From Pomphorhynchus laevis (taxonomy: Eukaryota > Acanthocephala > Palaeacanthocephala > Echinorhynchida > Pomphorhynchidae), in contig WNNJ02000170.1 in NCBI GenBank assembly GCA_012934845.2, positions 1 through 64,000 on the forward strand: 64,000 nucleotides of DNA, given 5' to 3'. The notes under the pieces are model-generated. The model worked only from the letters and a program-made list of their open reading frames with translations. It did no database searches and was not told the DNA's origin. How positions within the stretch are numbered: position 1 is the stretch's first letter; the number at the start of each line of letters is the position of its first letter. This document shows positions 49,822-62,251 of the stretch, piece by piece. The translations under genes were made by a program, and so were the position numbers.

Positions 49822-50640
49822 TGAGATTAGCTAACTAAATCTACTTATTTTTTAATATATATAAATTAAAAATAAAGATAAATTATTATAAATAATAAAT
49901 AATTATGTAAGGTTTTATACAAATTATATTTATATAAAGTTAGAATTTAAAATAAAAGAAAATTGTCATTAATTGACTAATAAATAAAAGACGATGTATC
50001 AGAATAAGGACTAGAGATCGTTAGGAGCAACTGCTATGTTATTAGGTCAAAGCCCTTATTCCTCGAACCAATATAGCGGCGGCCAAATAAATGCTAATTA
50101 CGTATTTCCTCTGATGAAATTTGCTTATCTAGTATCTTATTCTAATACAAAGCATATGGTTTATAATCCATCCATAAAATGTTTCCGCTAATGATTTTAA
50201 ATTTATTCTTTATATTATTGTGTTGATTTATATATTTTACTATTTTCTGCTTGATGTTATTTTTATAGTAACCCAGTTTAAAATATGCATCTATTAAATT
50301 ATTTAAATGATTTTGAAGAAAGCCAATATCATTACATATTGTTGCAATTCTTAAAATTTCATTATTTAATGTATTATATTTTATATTATATGGTATGCAT
50401 GAATGCTCATGCAAAAATATGTTTCTTGTAAATTTAAATATGTCATCTTTACGATATAAATTAATAGTAGTTTTAGTTAATGTTAATTTAATGTTCATAT
50501 CTAGATATACACCTTCTTTATCATTAATATTGGTTTTGTTAAGAATAAGGCTTTCTGGATAAATGTGCTCACTAATTGAATAAAAATCATTAGAATTAAA
50601 TACACATATATCATCAATATATCGAAACATATATTTCATA
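49822..50640 (-). mobile_element. Family A element, RT end, pseudoknot and tail (minus)
   Basis: Minus strand: RT piece 50639-50142, then a diverged pseudoknot region (about 50112-50030) and the tail to about 49822 with its end AGATTAGCTAACTAAATCTA on +. It continues upstream at 50906-51130, the two parts being split by a plus-strand family A tail (50641-50905). Confidence 0.75.
50142..50639 (-). CDS. Family A reverse transcriptase, motif C and thumb (165 aa)
   Basis: Opens MFRYIDDICVFNSNDFYSI: motif C YIDD with both Asp. Then ILNKTNINDKEGVYLDMNI and a thumb ending YINQHNNIKNKFKIISGNIL. The stop is followed by the RNA motif region, with no GIY-YIG nuclease. It is related to PLE-type RTs by pattern. 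Confidence 0.7.
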   Translation of the reverse strand: MKYMFRYIDDICVFNSNDFYSISEHIYPESLILNKTNINDKEGVYLDMNIKLTLTKTTINLYRKDDIFKFTRNIFLHEHSCIPYNIKYNTLNNEILRIATICNDIGFLQNHLNNLIDAYFKLGYYKNNIKQKIVKYINQHNNIKNKFKIISGNILWMDYKPYALY

Positions 50641-50905
50641 TCTACCTGATAGCATAGCAGTTTTTCCTGATGAACTCTAATCCTTATTCTGATACAACGT
50701 CTGTTTTTTATTAGTCAATTCATAAAAATGACTTTTTTTAATTTCAATTTTTTATTTTAACTTGATTTAAATTATAGAAAATCTAAAAACAATTATTAAT
50801 TTTATTATTTAATTATTACATTTTGATTTAGCATTATTACTATGTTTTGTTTATTTTATAATTATATTAAATACGTATACTCAGTTAGCTGATTTGATTT
50901 ATATA
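50641..50905 (+). repeat. Solo family A tail inserted in an older copy
   Basis: Starts within the pseudoknot (CCTGATAGCATAGCAGTTTT) and ends ATACGTATACTCAGTTAGCT plus GATTTGATT. It interrupts the minus-strand RT between motif B (51030-50906) and motif C (50639). Confidence 0.75.
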
Positions 50906-51130
50906 AATTAGATTTAGTTTTTACACAGTTATGAACAAATTCATATTCTATAAAGCTTATAAATATGTCAGCTATAATTGGGCTACTATTACATCTCATT
51001 AGAACACGTTCTATTTGTCTAAATATAGAAGGATCGCCCCTACTTTTAAATAATTTTGATTAATCAAAATATTTAAATTAGCTATAATTGGGATACTATT
51101 ACCTCCTTTTATTTGCCTAAATATATATTA
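50906..51130 (-). pseudogene. Family A reverse transcriptase, motif B part
   Basis: Minus strand: FRQIERVLMRCNSSPIIADIFI, the counterpart of LPMGGNSSPLIGDIFL at 46.1 kb. MGG has become MRC. A second, shorter motif-B-like stretch follows near 51110-51060, suggesting a local duplication. Confidence 0.65.
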
Positions 51131-51159
51131 TTTTAAATAATGTTAATTTATCAAATTTT

Positions 51160-51314
51160 TTAATTGAATTTCAATTACATCTTATCGTTCCTGAATATTT
51201 AATACATTTTATTGTTATATAAATATTAATTGTATAAAATCTTTTAAAATTATTTATTTTTAATTTATTTATAGTATAAAATACGTATACTTCGTTATCT
51301 GATCTGATTTAATA
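51160..51314 (+). repeat. Family A-like tail, diverged
   Basis: AT-rich tail ending AAATACGTATACTTCGTTATCTG, a variant of the family A terminus. Confidence 0.5.
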
Positions 51315-51649
51315 ACTCCAGCAAGATATCTGCTACTTTAAGAGCGTTAAGTAATCTTAAGTATTAAAGGATGTGTCTTTGTGCAAGTAGCTTCAAGACA
51401 TTAATAACGGCATAAGCTTTATGTTGTAAAGACTTGAAGTAGATTATTAAAGTATTATTATGAATAAGAATAGTACTTGTTCATATGCACTAAGTATTGA
51501 ACTAGTGATATTACTTAGTGATATTATATGCCCTAAGTAATGAACTAGCGATAACTAATAACACTTTGTGAAGGATTGCATACAGTTCACAGGACGTTAA
51601 AGGAATATTTGCATATCTGATAAGATAATGCTGATAGATAATACTACAG

Positions 51650-52100
51650 AAAATAGTAAAATATATAAATTAACACAATATAAATATTTAAAATGAATTT
51701 AAACTCTTAAGTAGCAAATTTTTATGGATGGATAATAAATAATATACTTTGTATTAGAATAAGATACTAGATAGTTTTATTAGAGGAAATACATCATTAG
51801 CATGTATTTGGCCCCGCTGCTATGTTGGGTAGAGGAGTTAGGGGCCGAAACCTGATAGCATAGCAGTTCCTCATGATGACCTCTTATTCTGATACAACGT
51901 CTGTTATTTATTAGTCAATTCATAAAAATGAAGTTTATTTTAAATTTCAATTTTTTATTTTAACTTGATTTAAATTATAGAAAATCTAAAAACAATTATT
52001 AATTTTATTATTTAATTATTAAATTTTGATTCAGCATTATTATGTTTTGTTTATTTTATAATTATATTAAATACGTAGACTCAGTTAGCTGATTTGATTT
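51650..52100 (+). mobile_element. Family A 3' part, well-preserved tail
   Basis: RT end remnant (GGATGGATAATAAATAATAT), the full hairpin-pseudoknot (51787-51872) and the complete tail to GACTCAGTTAGCTGATTTGA. In all paired arms of the pseudoknot it equals the 15.0 kb copy. Confidence 0.8.
51787..51872 (+). ncRNA. Hairpin plus three-helix pseudoknot RNA motif (family A)
   Basis: Same arms as at 14966-15051: AAATACAT/ATGTATTT, GGCCCC/GGGGCC, CTGCTATG/CATAGCAG and GAGGA/TCCTC, in interlocked order. Confidence 0.6.
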
Positions 52101-53030
52101 GTTACGGAGTTCGCCTTTTTGGCCCTATGCATCCACTTTTCTCTGTCCATCGCGCATTCTTCCATTACCTCAACTACCATCATATTCCTTCTTATTGTGT
52201 CCAGGCTTCTCTGCTTAGGACGCCCAAGGGGTCGTTTTCATGATACAACCAGGTACATCCCACTCCTTATGAAGGTGATTGTGTTTGCGCGGATTACATG
52301 ACCAAACCATTGGAATAGTGATTCCCGTAATTTTTCTATAATTGGCTGAGCTCCTAATCATTTTCGGATATTATTATTTTTTATGTGATCGAGTAATGTG
52401 ATGGGCCCTTCCACCTCAGTATTCGCATTTCCATCACTGCTAACTTGTGTGAGGTTTCGTTTGTAGCAGGACAGCACTCTGCTCCATACAGTGCGACTGG
52501 GCGAATGACGGTGCGCTAAATCTTTGATTTAAGATTATCTGGTATTTTCTTTTCGTATATTACGCTAGCCATCGCGGGCAATTTTTCCTATGCACAGTTG
52601 ATCCTCCTAGTGATCTCAACTGCAATCGATTCGTATGATGCTACAGTGCTGCTCAGAAATGGAAAATCCTCTTTCGTTTTAATGCTAATACCATTAAAAT
52701 GGAACTTATCTGTTGCGGAATCTCCTGCGTTCAGCATAACTGTATTCTTAAAATTTAGGTTTAGGCCATATTTTTCCAACTGATTTTTCCACGTACGGAT
52801 ATACAGGAAGGATGATAAAACGGATCCTTGGTTATTTACTCCTACACTTATTTGGAATGACGTGACAGTCCAGCGGTGGATTTCAATTTACCCACCGAGT
52901 GCGTGTATGGGATCTCTACCTACTCAACCATCTCTTCTGGCACATAATGTCGTCTTCGTGCCAACCATATAACGTTCATGGGCACTCTATTGAACGCATT
53001 TTCAAGGTCAAGAAAGGCAATATGCAGTGG
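52100..53030 (-). pseudogene. RTE-like LINE RT fragments
   Basis: Minus strand, several frames. Near 53010: IAFLDLENAFNRVPMNVIWL, motif A with the second Asp changed to Asn. 52779-52588: GLNLNFKNTVMLNAG and VEITRRINCA, the region after motif C. Near 52540-52430: RPVALYGAECWPATNE-like and EMRILRW. The YADD part between is deleted. Close to RTE-type LINEs by pattern. Confidence 0.6.
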
Positions 53031-53039
53031 CAAGTTTAA

Positions 53040-54364
53040 AACATTCAGCTACTTAATTGTAGAGTTAGTGAATATGTTTAATATATCAAAAAGCTGGATA
53101 GAGTTTTGTAAAGATGGGGGATTGTCATTTCCAAAGCAAACTTTATAATCGCAGAAAGATGATGTTATTTTGGTATTATTTTAAACACTATCGGTACGTT
53201 TTATGACTAGCATGCGTCTCAAAACCAGTGTGGCATCCAAATAAATCTAAGTTTGAATGCGGCATTTTCTCGCTAGCTTGCGAAAAACAAAATCATCCAT
53301 ATAATAGAGTTCGTAGTTCAATTGAATTAATTGAACTTTCACAATACACTCCAAATTTATTAGTATTGCTCTTTCATTGTTACATTTTGACACTTATTAT
53401 AAAATAAGTATATATGATAATATTATGTTATATAATATTTACATAAAAATGGAAATAGCCAGTATATATTGTGACTAACAATTATAAATTCAGATAAAGT
53501 ACATTGTGTATTGCTAACATAATCGCGATTAAATTAACAGATTTAAAAAAGAACAATGGTTTCCTCACCCTTTAAATAATTTTAAATTGTTAGAATTAAA
53601 TTTAATTCAATTTAATTGACCTTATTTAATTTAAATGTAATTTGATTATTTTACATTTAGTACAACCATTTTATATAAACTTATAAAATAATAAATTTTA
53701 AATAATAAATAATAATTTTTAAATAATAAATTGTTTATAATTCTGAGATGTATCCAAGGAAATTTAACGTATTGATTTTCTAAAATTTTCGGCACTTGAA
53801 CTTCGCTATCCAGCAGCGTATGTAATATATTTTTTATAAAATAATATTGAAACGATACCTGCTGAAGTAATAATACGGAATTCTTTCATCACGAATTTAA
53901 ATCACGAATTTTTGGTTAAACACACTCTCGTCTTGGCAGAGTAAACTTCTTCTTTTAAAGTTTCGCTTGAGTAAACTTCTTTTAAAGTTTCGCTTTTCCT
54001 ATCTCTCAATATATACATCCTCTCTTTTTGGATGTATATGCATGCAATCAATTTAGTTTATAAAATTAGGTTGCGGCTATGTCATAATTTTTCGGCACGA
54101 TTGATTATATGAGCGGTTTTGTTGTTTAGTAGGACGCATAGCCTTGGGGAAAACTCAACCTAAAAAGCATTTTACAGATTTTAATCTCTAAAATTGAGAG
54201 TTTCATTTTTAATAGAAAAATACACACTTATATATATTCATGCAGGCAATTAAATTATTGGTTTGATCTAGTTAAAGATCAGGAATAATTAGGAAATAGC
54301 TAGTTTAATATGGGATTGCAATTACGTACACTTCAATATGTGTGTTGCATACGTTTAACCTAAT
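53040..54364. other. AT-rich spacer
   Basis: No gene or known repeat. A short tandem duplication, GAGTAAACTTCTT...AAAGTTTCGCTT, lies at about 53941-53996. Confidence 0.5.
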
Positions 54365-54402
54365 AAATGTGTTTCAATAAACGCGTTTATTGAAACACAT
54401 TT
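54365..54402. repeat. Perfect 38-bp palindrome
   Basis: Centred on ACGCGT, with arms AAATGTGTTTCAATAAACG and the inverse. There is no loop, so it is a true palindrome rather than a spaced foldback. Confidence 0.95.
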
Positions 54403-55724
54403 TCGATTAAAATCTTAATCCGTAGCAAATCGATACTGATTACGGCAAAAATGATGGTTAATGTTTGTTGCATTTAATGTTCATTAGCATTTTTTATTTC
54501 CATTTGCATCTTTATTAGAATTTGTGTAGTGTTTTGTTCATGTAGCATTTCGTTCATAACATTAAACAAATTGTAATAAAATATTTAGGCATCTGTTATC
54601 TGTATAGTAGTAAATAAAAACATTATCTTTTTTTGATATTTTCTTCAAAACTAAAATATCATATTTAGTAAACAAAGCAATCATCATCTTTTTTTAATCT
54701 AACTATTTTTTAAATATAATATTTTTTAGTTGAAATATAGCATTAACAGGTTCCCTTAAATGGGTCTAAAAATTTAAAGTCATTTACTAATAAAACCTTC
54801 GTTGGTTTAAAAAACCAATGAAGCAGAATGCTGGGCGAGGTAAGAATCCGATGTTGCGTTTGTAAGCGGCCGAATAGCTGTTTTTCTTATTGCTGAACTT
54901 GTCTATTTTGCGAGGGCAACTAAATAAAAATAATTTATTTAGTTGATTTATTTAATTTATTTTCGATTTTGCTCAAAATTTAAAATATATTACTAAATTA
55001 TAACAAATATCGAATTTTATCATCACATTTATTATAAAATCTAATTATAAAATAATTAATTATGCAATAAATTACTTAATTTAAATTTAAACGTAATTTT
55101 TTAATTTTTTTAAATTTTATCACCACACTAATTATTAACTTAATTATAAAACAAATATTTAATTATAAAACAAATATTTAAATTTTATCATCACACTTTT
55201 TTACGAATAAAAATATCTGATATAATGACAAATTCAGTGATTTTCGTTGTTACTAATTGATTTGAGCATGTCTATACACTGTGCTCTCTGATACTAATTG
55301 CAGTATATCTTAAGTTCGGGATCCATATCGTCTTCTCTGTAAACTAAACTCAAAAAGAGAAACCAATGTAAAATAAGTAGGAATATTGGATAGCAGCTTA
55401 GATCAAAAAATAAAAACCGTTATTGCAATTGTTGTTGTTCAAGTTAAATACATAAGGAAAGTTGATAATAATGATTAAGATAAGAAACTTTGTAAATTTT
55501 ATGTATTCTAAATATATTGCTAACAAGCATAACGGAACGATGTAATATACATCGATTTTATAAGCAATACTACAGACAAATAAGATACGTAAAGTATATT
55601 AAAATCGGCTATTATGCTATCCAGATATGTGATAATAAAGTATGTTCATATATAGATATAGATGGATTATATTGCTAAATTACTTTGATATCATAATTAC
55701 ATTGATCTAGTAGATACATAAACT
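54403..55724. other. AT-rich spacer
   Basis: No supported gene. AAACAAATATTTAATTATAA is repeated near 55150-55185. Confidence 0.5.
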
Positions 55725-56375
55725 CAGGTGCCAATGTCAATCCGGATTGGGGAAAAGGTTCTTCTTAATGTAGATGATTTCAAGTATCTTGGGTATTATT
55801 CTCAATGGACGGCAGGAACATCAAGGAGATTGAGAAGTAGATTTGTGCAGCTAACGCAGCAATGCGTTCTTGGTATAGGTCTGTCGCGGTGAAGCGGGAA
55901 TTGAGTCCTCTGGCAAAGCTTTCGGTTTACCACGCAATCTTCGTTCCTATCTTAACCAATGGTCATTAGCTTTAGGTTATGACTGAAAGGATAATATCTC
56001 GGATACAGGCGACCGAAATGTGGTTCCTTCGCGGTGTGACCGGTCAAGGCCTTATAGATAAGGTTAGGAATTCAATCACCCGGAATGGACTCGGAGTAAA
56101 GTCGCTGCTTCTCAGCATCGAAGAAAGTCGGTAGTGGTGGCTTGGACAAGTTCTAAGGATGTTTGGGAGTCGCCTTCCTTGGAAGGTTTTCCAGGCCGGA
56201 CTCTCTGGAAAGAGACCTCGAGGTATACCTCGATACCGGTGGAGAGATCAAATCTGACCGACGACCGTCTTGGGCTATCTGAAAGAGAACTCTGGTCTTT
56301 CGCCCAGGATCGCGATGTCTGGAGTAGTTTGGTTAGTGCACTGCCTCAACGACCCGACACCCGAACCAGTGGTTG
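55725..56375 (+). pseudogene. RTE-like LINE RT C-terminus
   Basis: Plus strand: ICAANAAMRSWYRSVAVKREL, LAKLSVYHAIFVPILTNGH, RIISRIQATEMWFLRGVTGQG, VRNSITRNGLGVKSLLLSIEE and GKRPRGIPRYRWRDQI. This is the post-RT region common in animal LINEs of RTE-like type, with stops and a frameshift near 56133. Confidence 0.7.
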
Positions 56376-57073
56376 ACAGGAAAAATCTGATGTATTATAA
56401 TCTGTTTTGTCTTGTCAAGAAATTGTTGTAGTAGATCCACAAACTCGATTACATATTACAGACAAAACAGAGAAAAATGCGTAGATAGGGTTTGATTGCA
56501 AACTTTCAAAGAGATTGTAACTTAAAACTATATAGATGAATTGTACATAGGATAATCATAATTGTATATAATGCGAACCTTTAAAGGAACAAATAAAAAA
56601 CTAGAAAATGCCTTTAATTGCTTAATGTGCTAAAAGATATGTTGATGATTTATGAAACCATACAGCCCATATTCTACGGAAATTTGCGTTTTTGTTCGAT
56701 ATAATTTCATCGCTGAGATTAAGATTCGTATTTTCAAATCATTGCTTAATCGTATATAAAGAGGATATATTGTGTTGACATGAGCGGGATCTGACGCAAA
56801 TACAACGAATACTTTTAGATAAATGAGTCATTTTCTTATTGCTTATTAAAATAAATGAAATAAACTAATATGAACATCGATTACTGTTTTTCTCGATTTA
56901 TATCATTCAACTGTGAACACTGTCAAGAACAGTTGATCAGTTATTATTAGAAATTATTACAATTTTGAATTAATAATTTTGAACAGAAAGTGATTGCGTG
57001 ACGAGTTATTGTGATTAGGCGAGAAAAGCCTTCTCGGCAAATCGTATCTATTAGAATAACAGAATATATTTAT
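56376..57073. other. AT-rich spacer
   Basis: Nothing recognised between the LINE fragment and the inverted-repeat element. Confidence 0.5.
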
Positions 57074-57124
57074 AGTTATTACAGGAACGAAGAAACAGAA
57101 AATATCCTTTATTTGATAAAAATT

Positions 57125-57157
57125 CTATATTTCGATAGCTCCTGCTATCATCATCAG
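57125..57157 (-). ncRNA. Hammerhead-variant ribozyme motif, left end
   Basis: Minus: CTGATGA, T, GATAGC, loop AGGA, GCTATC, GAAATATAG. Stem II is a perfect 6 bp helix with intact core words; ATAT is self-complementary. Confidence 0.65.
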
Positions 57158-57630
57158 GATTACAAAAAAAATGTTTCACAATTTGTTTCCCCCGTGTTTC
57201 CAACATTTATACAAAAATACAAGCATTGATGTGCCCCGCATTTCTACTTAAAAGAAAAAGAAAATACCGAGAAACAAAACAATCATCCACTAAAATTTTA
57301 CACACATTAAAAAAAAACAAAAAGAAAAAAAACAGAATCATAAAACAAAATAAAATTAAAATCATAAAATAAGTGACAAAAAATACGAATTTAATAATAA
57401 AAATAATTTAAAAGTAGAATAATAAATTATAATTTAATCTAAACCAAAACAAAATAATACAATTAGAAAAAACAAACGAATTGAAAAAAATTAAAATAAT
57501 GTAATATTGAAATAATTAATTATAATTTAATTTAAGGTTGTAATCGGATTTATTATTAAGCATTAAATTAGGTTCTTTTTTTTATAAAATACGCTTCTTG
57601 AATAATGCGAGATAACAAGTTACTTTCAAA

Positions 57631-57894
57631 TTATGAAATAGATGCATTTTCAAAATCAACCGAATGATTTAAACTCACAAAATGCTGAGCAACAGCACTA
57701 GAATTGGTCCATTTACGTACAACATTATAATTATGTTGTTTAATACGCTTAACCAAACCTTGACCCGTTTGACCAACATATACCTGTTCACATTCTTTAC
57801 AAGGTATTTCATAAACAATGGCATCTTTGTTAAAATCTGGTTTACGCTTAAAAATGTTGTGAAGTTTAGGTAATTTTCTGTTAAAAATGTGCAC
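57631..57894 (-). pseudogene. PLE GIY-YIG endonuclease (left, minus)
   Basis: 87 residues: AIVYEIPCKECEQVYVGQTGQ, RIKQHNYNVVRKW, SAVAQHFVSLNHSVDF. This is the GIY-YIG core with its basic helix. The RT-linker part continues upstream in another frame. Confidence 0.8.
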
Positions 57895-58013
57895 TTTGTT
57901 AATACAACTATTTTTTATGTTATTGTTAATAAACTTTGAAAATACTGAATTTCACTTGTTACTAATAAAAGGTATTTTTCTATATAATGTTATCTTTTTC
58001 AGGACCAAAAACT

Positions 58014-58555
58014 TTATTTTTTTTTCGCTAAAGATTTAAATTTAGCTTTCCTAATAGCCCAAAGCGGAAAACCACATTTTAGTAAATTATTTGTGATAGC
58101 ATTTTCTCTTTCACAAATTAAGTGATAGTTAGAACAGATAAGCCTGCAACGTAGGTAATGTGACGTAGCAGCGGAAATCAGCCAATTAGTTGGAACGTTT
58201 GAAGTCCAAGAAACAATATCTGGCCCTGTACCAAATTTTGTATAAACACATGTCTGAAGTATAGAAGAATTAACCCGCTTAACCAAGATATCAAGAAAAG
58301 GTATACCCACATGAGATTCAGAAGAAACGCACCATTGAATTCGATAATCCTTAGAATTTAGCGTATGGGTAAGGAAATCCTGTGTAACGCAATTCTGAGC
58401 AACCAAAAAAAACATCGGCAACATAACGAAACCACCTGAAAACTCCATCAATACTATTGACAAAATAATTTTCCCAATTCCTCATGTATAACTCGGACAA
58501 TACAGGATCAAGAGGGTTGCCCATTGTTAATCCATCGATCTGATCCCACATTACA
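58014..58555 (-). pseudogene. PLE reverse transcriptase, motif B to thumb (left, minus)
   Basis: The 58551-58351 frame gives GLTMGNPLDPVLSELYM (motif B) and FRWFRYVADVFF, where YVDD reads YVAD: the first catalytic Asp is Ala. The 58463-58014 frame continues through VGIPFLDILVKR and the thumb. A shift separates the frames. Confidence 0.75.
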
Positions 58556-58635
58556 GATTAAAAAAATTACGTATTTTGGTTGATTCGTATTTTTGAGAAT
58601 CAACCAAAAATAGTTGATATAGTTGAGACGTATTT

Positions 58636-59127
58636 TTGGTTGCTCAGAATTGCGTTACACAGGATTTCCTTACCCATACGCTAAATTCTAAGGATTATCG
58701 AATTCAATGGTGCGTTTCTTCTGAATCTCATGTGGGTATACCTTTTCTTGATATATTGGTTAAGCGGGTTAATTCTTCTATACTTCAGACATGTGTTTAT
58801 ACAAAATTTGGTACAGGGCCAGATATTGTTTCTTGGACTTCAAACGTTCCAACTAATTGGCTGATTTCCGCTGCTACGTCACATTACCTACGTTGCAGGC
58901 TTATCTGTTCTAACTATCACTTAATTTGTGAAAGAGAAAATGCTATCACACATAATTTACTTAAAAGTGGTTTTCCGCTTTGGGCTATTAAGAAAGCTAA
59001 ATTTAAATCTTTAGCGCATAAAAATAAAGTTTTTAGTCCTGAAAAAAGATTACATTATATAGGAAAATACCTTTTGTTAGTAACAAGTGGAATTCAGTTT
59101 ATTTTCAGTTTATTAACAAAAACATAA
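58636..59127 (+). pseudogene. PLE RT thumb (right, plus)
   Basis: 163 residues nearly identical to the left copy (for example VGIPFLDILVKRVNSSILQT). It starts later: homology begins near 58630, so about 230 bp with motifs B and C are missing. Confidence 0.8.
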
Positions 59128-59410
59128 AAAATAGTTGTATTTACCAATTGCCCATTTTTAACAGAAAATGACGTAAACTTCACAACATTTTTAAGCGTAA
59201 ACCAGATTTTAACAAAGATGCCATTGTTTATAAAATACCTTGTAAAGAATGCGAACAGGTATATGTTGGTCAAACGGGTCAAGGTTTTGTTAAGCGTATT
59301 AAACAACATAATTATAATGTTGTACGTAAATGGACAAATTCTAGTGCTGTTGCTCAGCATTTTGTTAGTTTAAATCATTCCGTTGATTTTGAAAATGCAT
59401 CTATTTTATA
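59128..59410 (+). pseudogene. PLE GIY-YIG endonuclease (right, plus), frameshifted
   Basis: The plus strand codes the same IPCKECEQVYVGQTGQG block near 59235-59290, linked to the thumb by a small shift around 59130-59190. Confidence 0.75.
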
Positions 59411-59648
59411 ATTTAAAAGTAACTTGTAATATCGCATTATTCAAGAAGCGTATTTTATTAAAAAAGAACTTAATTTAATGCTTAATAATTGTTATGTTTT
59501 AAACAAGAAACATTGTGAACACACAAAACAGTAGTTTCTTTTCACAAAACCAAAACGTTATATAGCGTTTTAAACAATAGAAATCAAATGGCGTTACATG
59601 AAAGTGTTAGCATGCAAAATACAGTGGCTTACGTATTAAATAGAAGTA

Positions 59649-60134
59649 TTACATTAGGGAATTTTCACAATTTTTGTCAATAAACTTAGAGTTTGTATCG
59701 ATAATAGGTGTGTAATCATCGTCTGTATCAGACTCATTGTGAATTGGAAGGGGTGTTCCGTTCAACTTTCTTAGTTGATCAAAATGCCGCTTCAAAAGTT
59801 TGCCGCTGGTTCGAATCAATACGGTCTTTGGACCTAGTACTTTGGTTACAATACCAAATATCCATTTAGTTGAACTTCCTAGTCTCAAGTCGAGAAACTG
59901 AACATTGTCTCCTTTGAAGAATGAGTAAGTTTTACCATTCGCCACACGCGGTTTATTTGTTTCATCTTGTTGAATGTTGACGTTTTTGATCGGGACAAGA
60001 GTATTAATTTTTGTTCGTATTTGTTTTCCTAATAGCAGTTCAGCTGGGTACAATCCGTTTATACCAGGTGTTCTCCTGTACTGCATAAGGAACTCGTTAA
60101 GTCTGCCTTGTGATGATCCTTCCGTTTTTCGCAT
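59649..60134 (-). pseudogene. Gypsy integrase C-terminal part
   Basis: RLNEFLMQYRRTPGI and YPAELLLGKQIRTKIN, then KGDNVQFLDLRLG and TVLIRTSGKLLKRHFDQLRK, the tail beta module of Gypsy integrases. Confidence 0.8.
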
Positions 60135-60301
60135 TGATTGTTTGAATGTTTGAATACATCATTCTGCCGTTCCATTCGTGGCTGGATGATACGGTGCTCC
60201 CTTTATTAACTCAATACCTCTCGACGCACAAAAACTTTAAAATTCTTGGGAAGTGAAGGATGTTGCATTGTCCGACACAATATATTCAGGATACCCAAAT
60301 C

Positions 60302-60782
60302 TTAAAAATTCGTCGTCCAGAATTCGAATCGTTTGGGCAGTTGATGTATTTGGCACCAAGGATACCGTAAGAGGGCATCAATCATTACTAGCCAATTTCT
60401 ACCTAGAAAATTTATAGTGTGAGCAATATGAATTCTTTCCCAAGGCTTAGATGGAACAATCCATGGATGTACTAGGGCCTTAGCAGGTCTGTTCAGATTT
60501 TCTCGACATTCAGTGCAATCTTTGCTTACTTTCTCAATGTCAAAGTTAATTCCTGACCAAAACACGACAGTTCTTGCTAACGATTTCATCCTATCCATAC
60601 CTTGATGACTTGTGTAGCATATCCAGAACTTTTCGTCGTAAATCTTTCGGTATAACCAATCGATCTCTGTAAAACAAGCAACCATCAGTTTCCTGCAAGT
60701 AATCGTTTAATGATTGATATTGACGCAATTCTCGGTTGTAATTACCTACCTTACATGACCACTTGCCATTTTGTAAACACAA
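60302..60782 (-). pseudogene. Gypsy integrase zinc finger and catalytic start
   Basis: Frame 60782-60591 gives RLVIPKDLRRKVLDMLHKS. Frame 60685-60302 gives HQGMDRMKSLARTVVFW, CTECRENLN and PWERIHIAHTINFLGRNWL, where the first catalytic Asp (HID) reads HIA. Dead. Confidence 0.75.
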
Positions 60783-61128
60783 CAGTACCGTTGAAATAGT
60801 AGGATCGGCTAAGGATAACTACCTAATGTCCTGTTGCATGTGTATGTCACCATGTATAATAGCTATGTATTCAGAATGTCCATCATTTTCATTGCTGTCG
60901 AATCTTATATCGTTGCCTGCAGGTAGTCTGCTTAACGCATCGGCATTGCCATGCTCCTGTGAAGATCGAAATTCGATTTAATAATTGTATTGATTAAGAG
61001 TAATTGCCCTGCGTCCAAGTCGATTAAGGCTCATTTTCGGAAGTGAACTGTTATTGCCAAATATTTGTAGCAAGGGTTTGTGGTCAGTCACTAATATGAA
61101 TTTCTTCCCATACAAGTACTGATGGAAT

Positions 61129-61527
61129 TTATGTAATCCAAATATAATACTTAGTCTCTTTTTGAATTTGGCTATATTTTCGTTGTGTCGATGTTAATGT
61201 TTTGGATACATTAGCAATAGGTCGCTCCGAATTATCTTCATAACGATGAAACAATACTGCTCCTATACTTACATTGGACGCGTCACATGAGATGCCTATT
61301 GGGAGATTTGGATCAAAATGGGCTAGTATAGTATCGCTGCATAGCATACTTTTCAGTTTGTTAAAGGCATCTTGCTCTATTTGTGTCCATTTCCAACTCA
61401 CTCCTTTTCGAGTCAATCTATATAGTGGATATATTACAGTTGAGAGATTCGTAAAAATGTTTCCATAGAATTGTACAGACCCCAACAACGACCTTAGCGT
61501 TGAAACGTCATGAGGTTCTGGCATCAT
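61129..61527 (-). pseudogene. Gypsy RT end and RNase H start
   Basis: LRSLLGSVQFYGNIF and WKWTQIEQDAFNKLKSML close the RT. ILAHFDPNLPIGISCDASNV opens the RNase H with its Asp, and SKTLTSTQRKYSQIQKE follows. Confidence 0.8.
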
Positions 61528-61584
61528 TTTAACGCCATCAACTAAATATCCCTTTGATACTCCCTCTAAAGATATTCGATGACC

Positions 61585-62104
61585 CTAATAGTTAACTGAC
61601 CACATGACAAATTGACACTTATTATAGTTACAATGTAGGCCGTTATTGCTTAGGCGTTCCAGAAGCTGTTTCAGGTTCTCAACATGATCACGTGCAGACA
61701 TACCGCTAACTAGTATGTCATCCATAAACACTAAAACGCCGGGTAGATCCTTGGTCAGATTATCCATTATGCTTTGGAAATATCCTGGAGCAGATGCAAT
61801 ACCGAAAGGTAGTCTTTTTTGTAACAATACTCCTTGAGATGTGCTGAGAGCCAAAACGTTTCTGGGATTCTGGAGATAGACACACCTGATTGTAGGCGTC
61901 GGCGAGATCAATTTTCGTAAACCCAACGTTACCCGATAATCTCGACATTAATTCGTTCACTGTTGGTATTGGGTGGCGGTGTGTCTCGAGCTGCTTGTTG
62001 ACCGTAACCAAATAATCTCCACATATTCTCATAGTAGACGTCGAAGTCTTATCTGACTTCTTGAGAATAGGTACAATTGGTGTACCGAAACCATTAAAAG
62101 GCAC
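61585..62104 (-). pseudogene. Gypsy reverse transcriptase
   Basis: Frame 62104-61760: STMRICGDYLVTVNKQLE and FTKIDLADAYNQV (motif A intact). Frame 61926-61585: LPFGIASAPGYFQSIMDNL and VLVFMDDILVSG (MDD intact). One frameshift separates them near 61890. Confidence 0.8.
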
Positions 62105-62251
62105 CTTTTTCCCAAATACCTAATTTTATTCCTCTTTCAATTGCTTTAGAAACTTCCGATTGTAGAGCAATTGGAACCACACGTGGTTTGCAAAAGATGG
62201 GACGACTTTCTTCGCGAAATTTAATATCAACTTCCATCCCTTTGATTCGTC

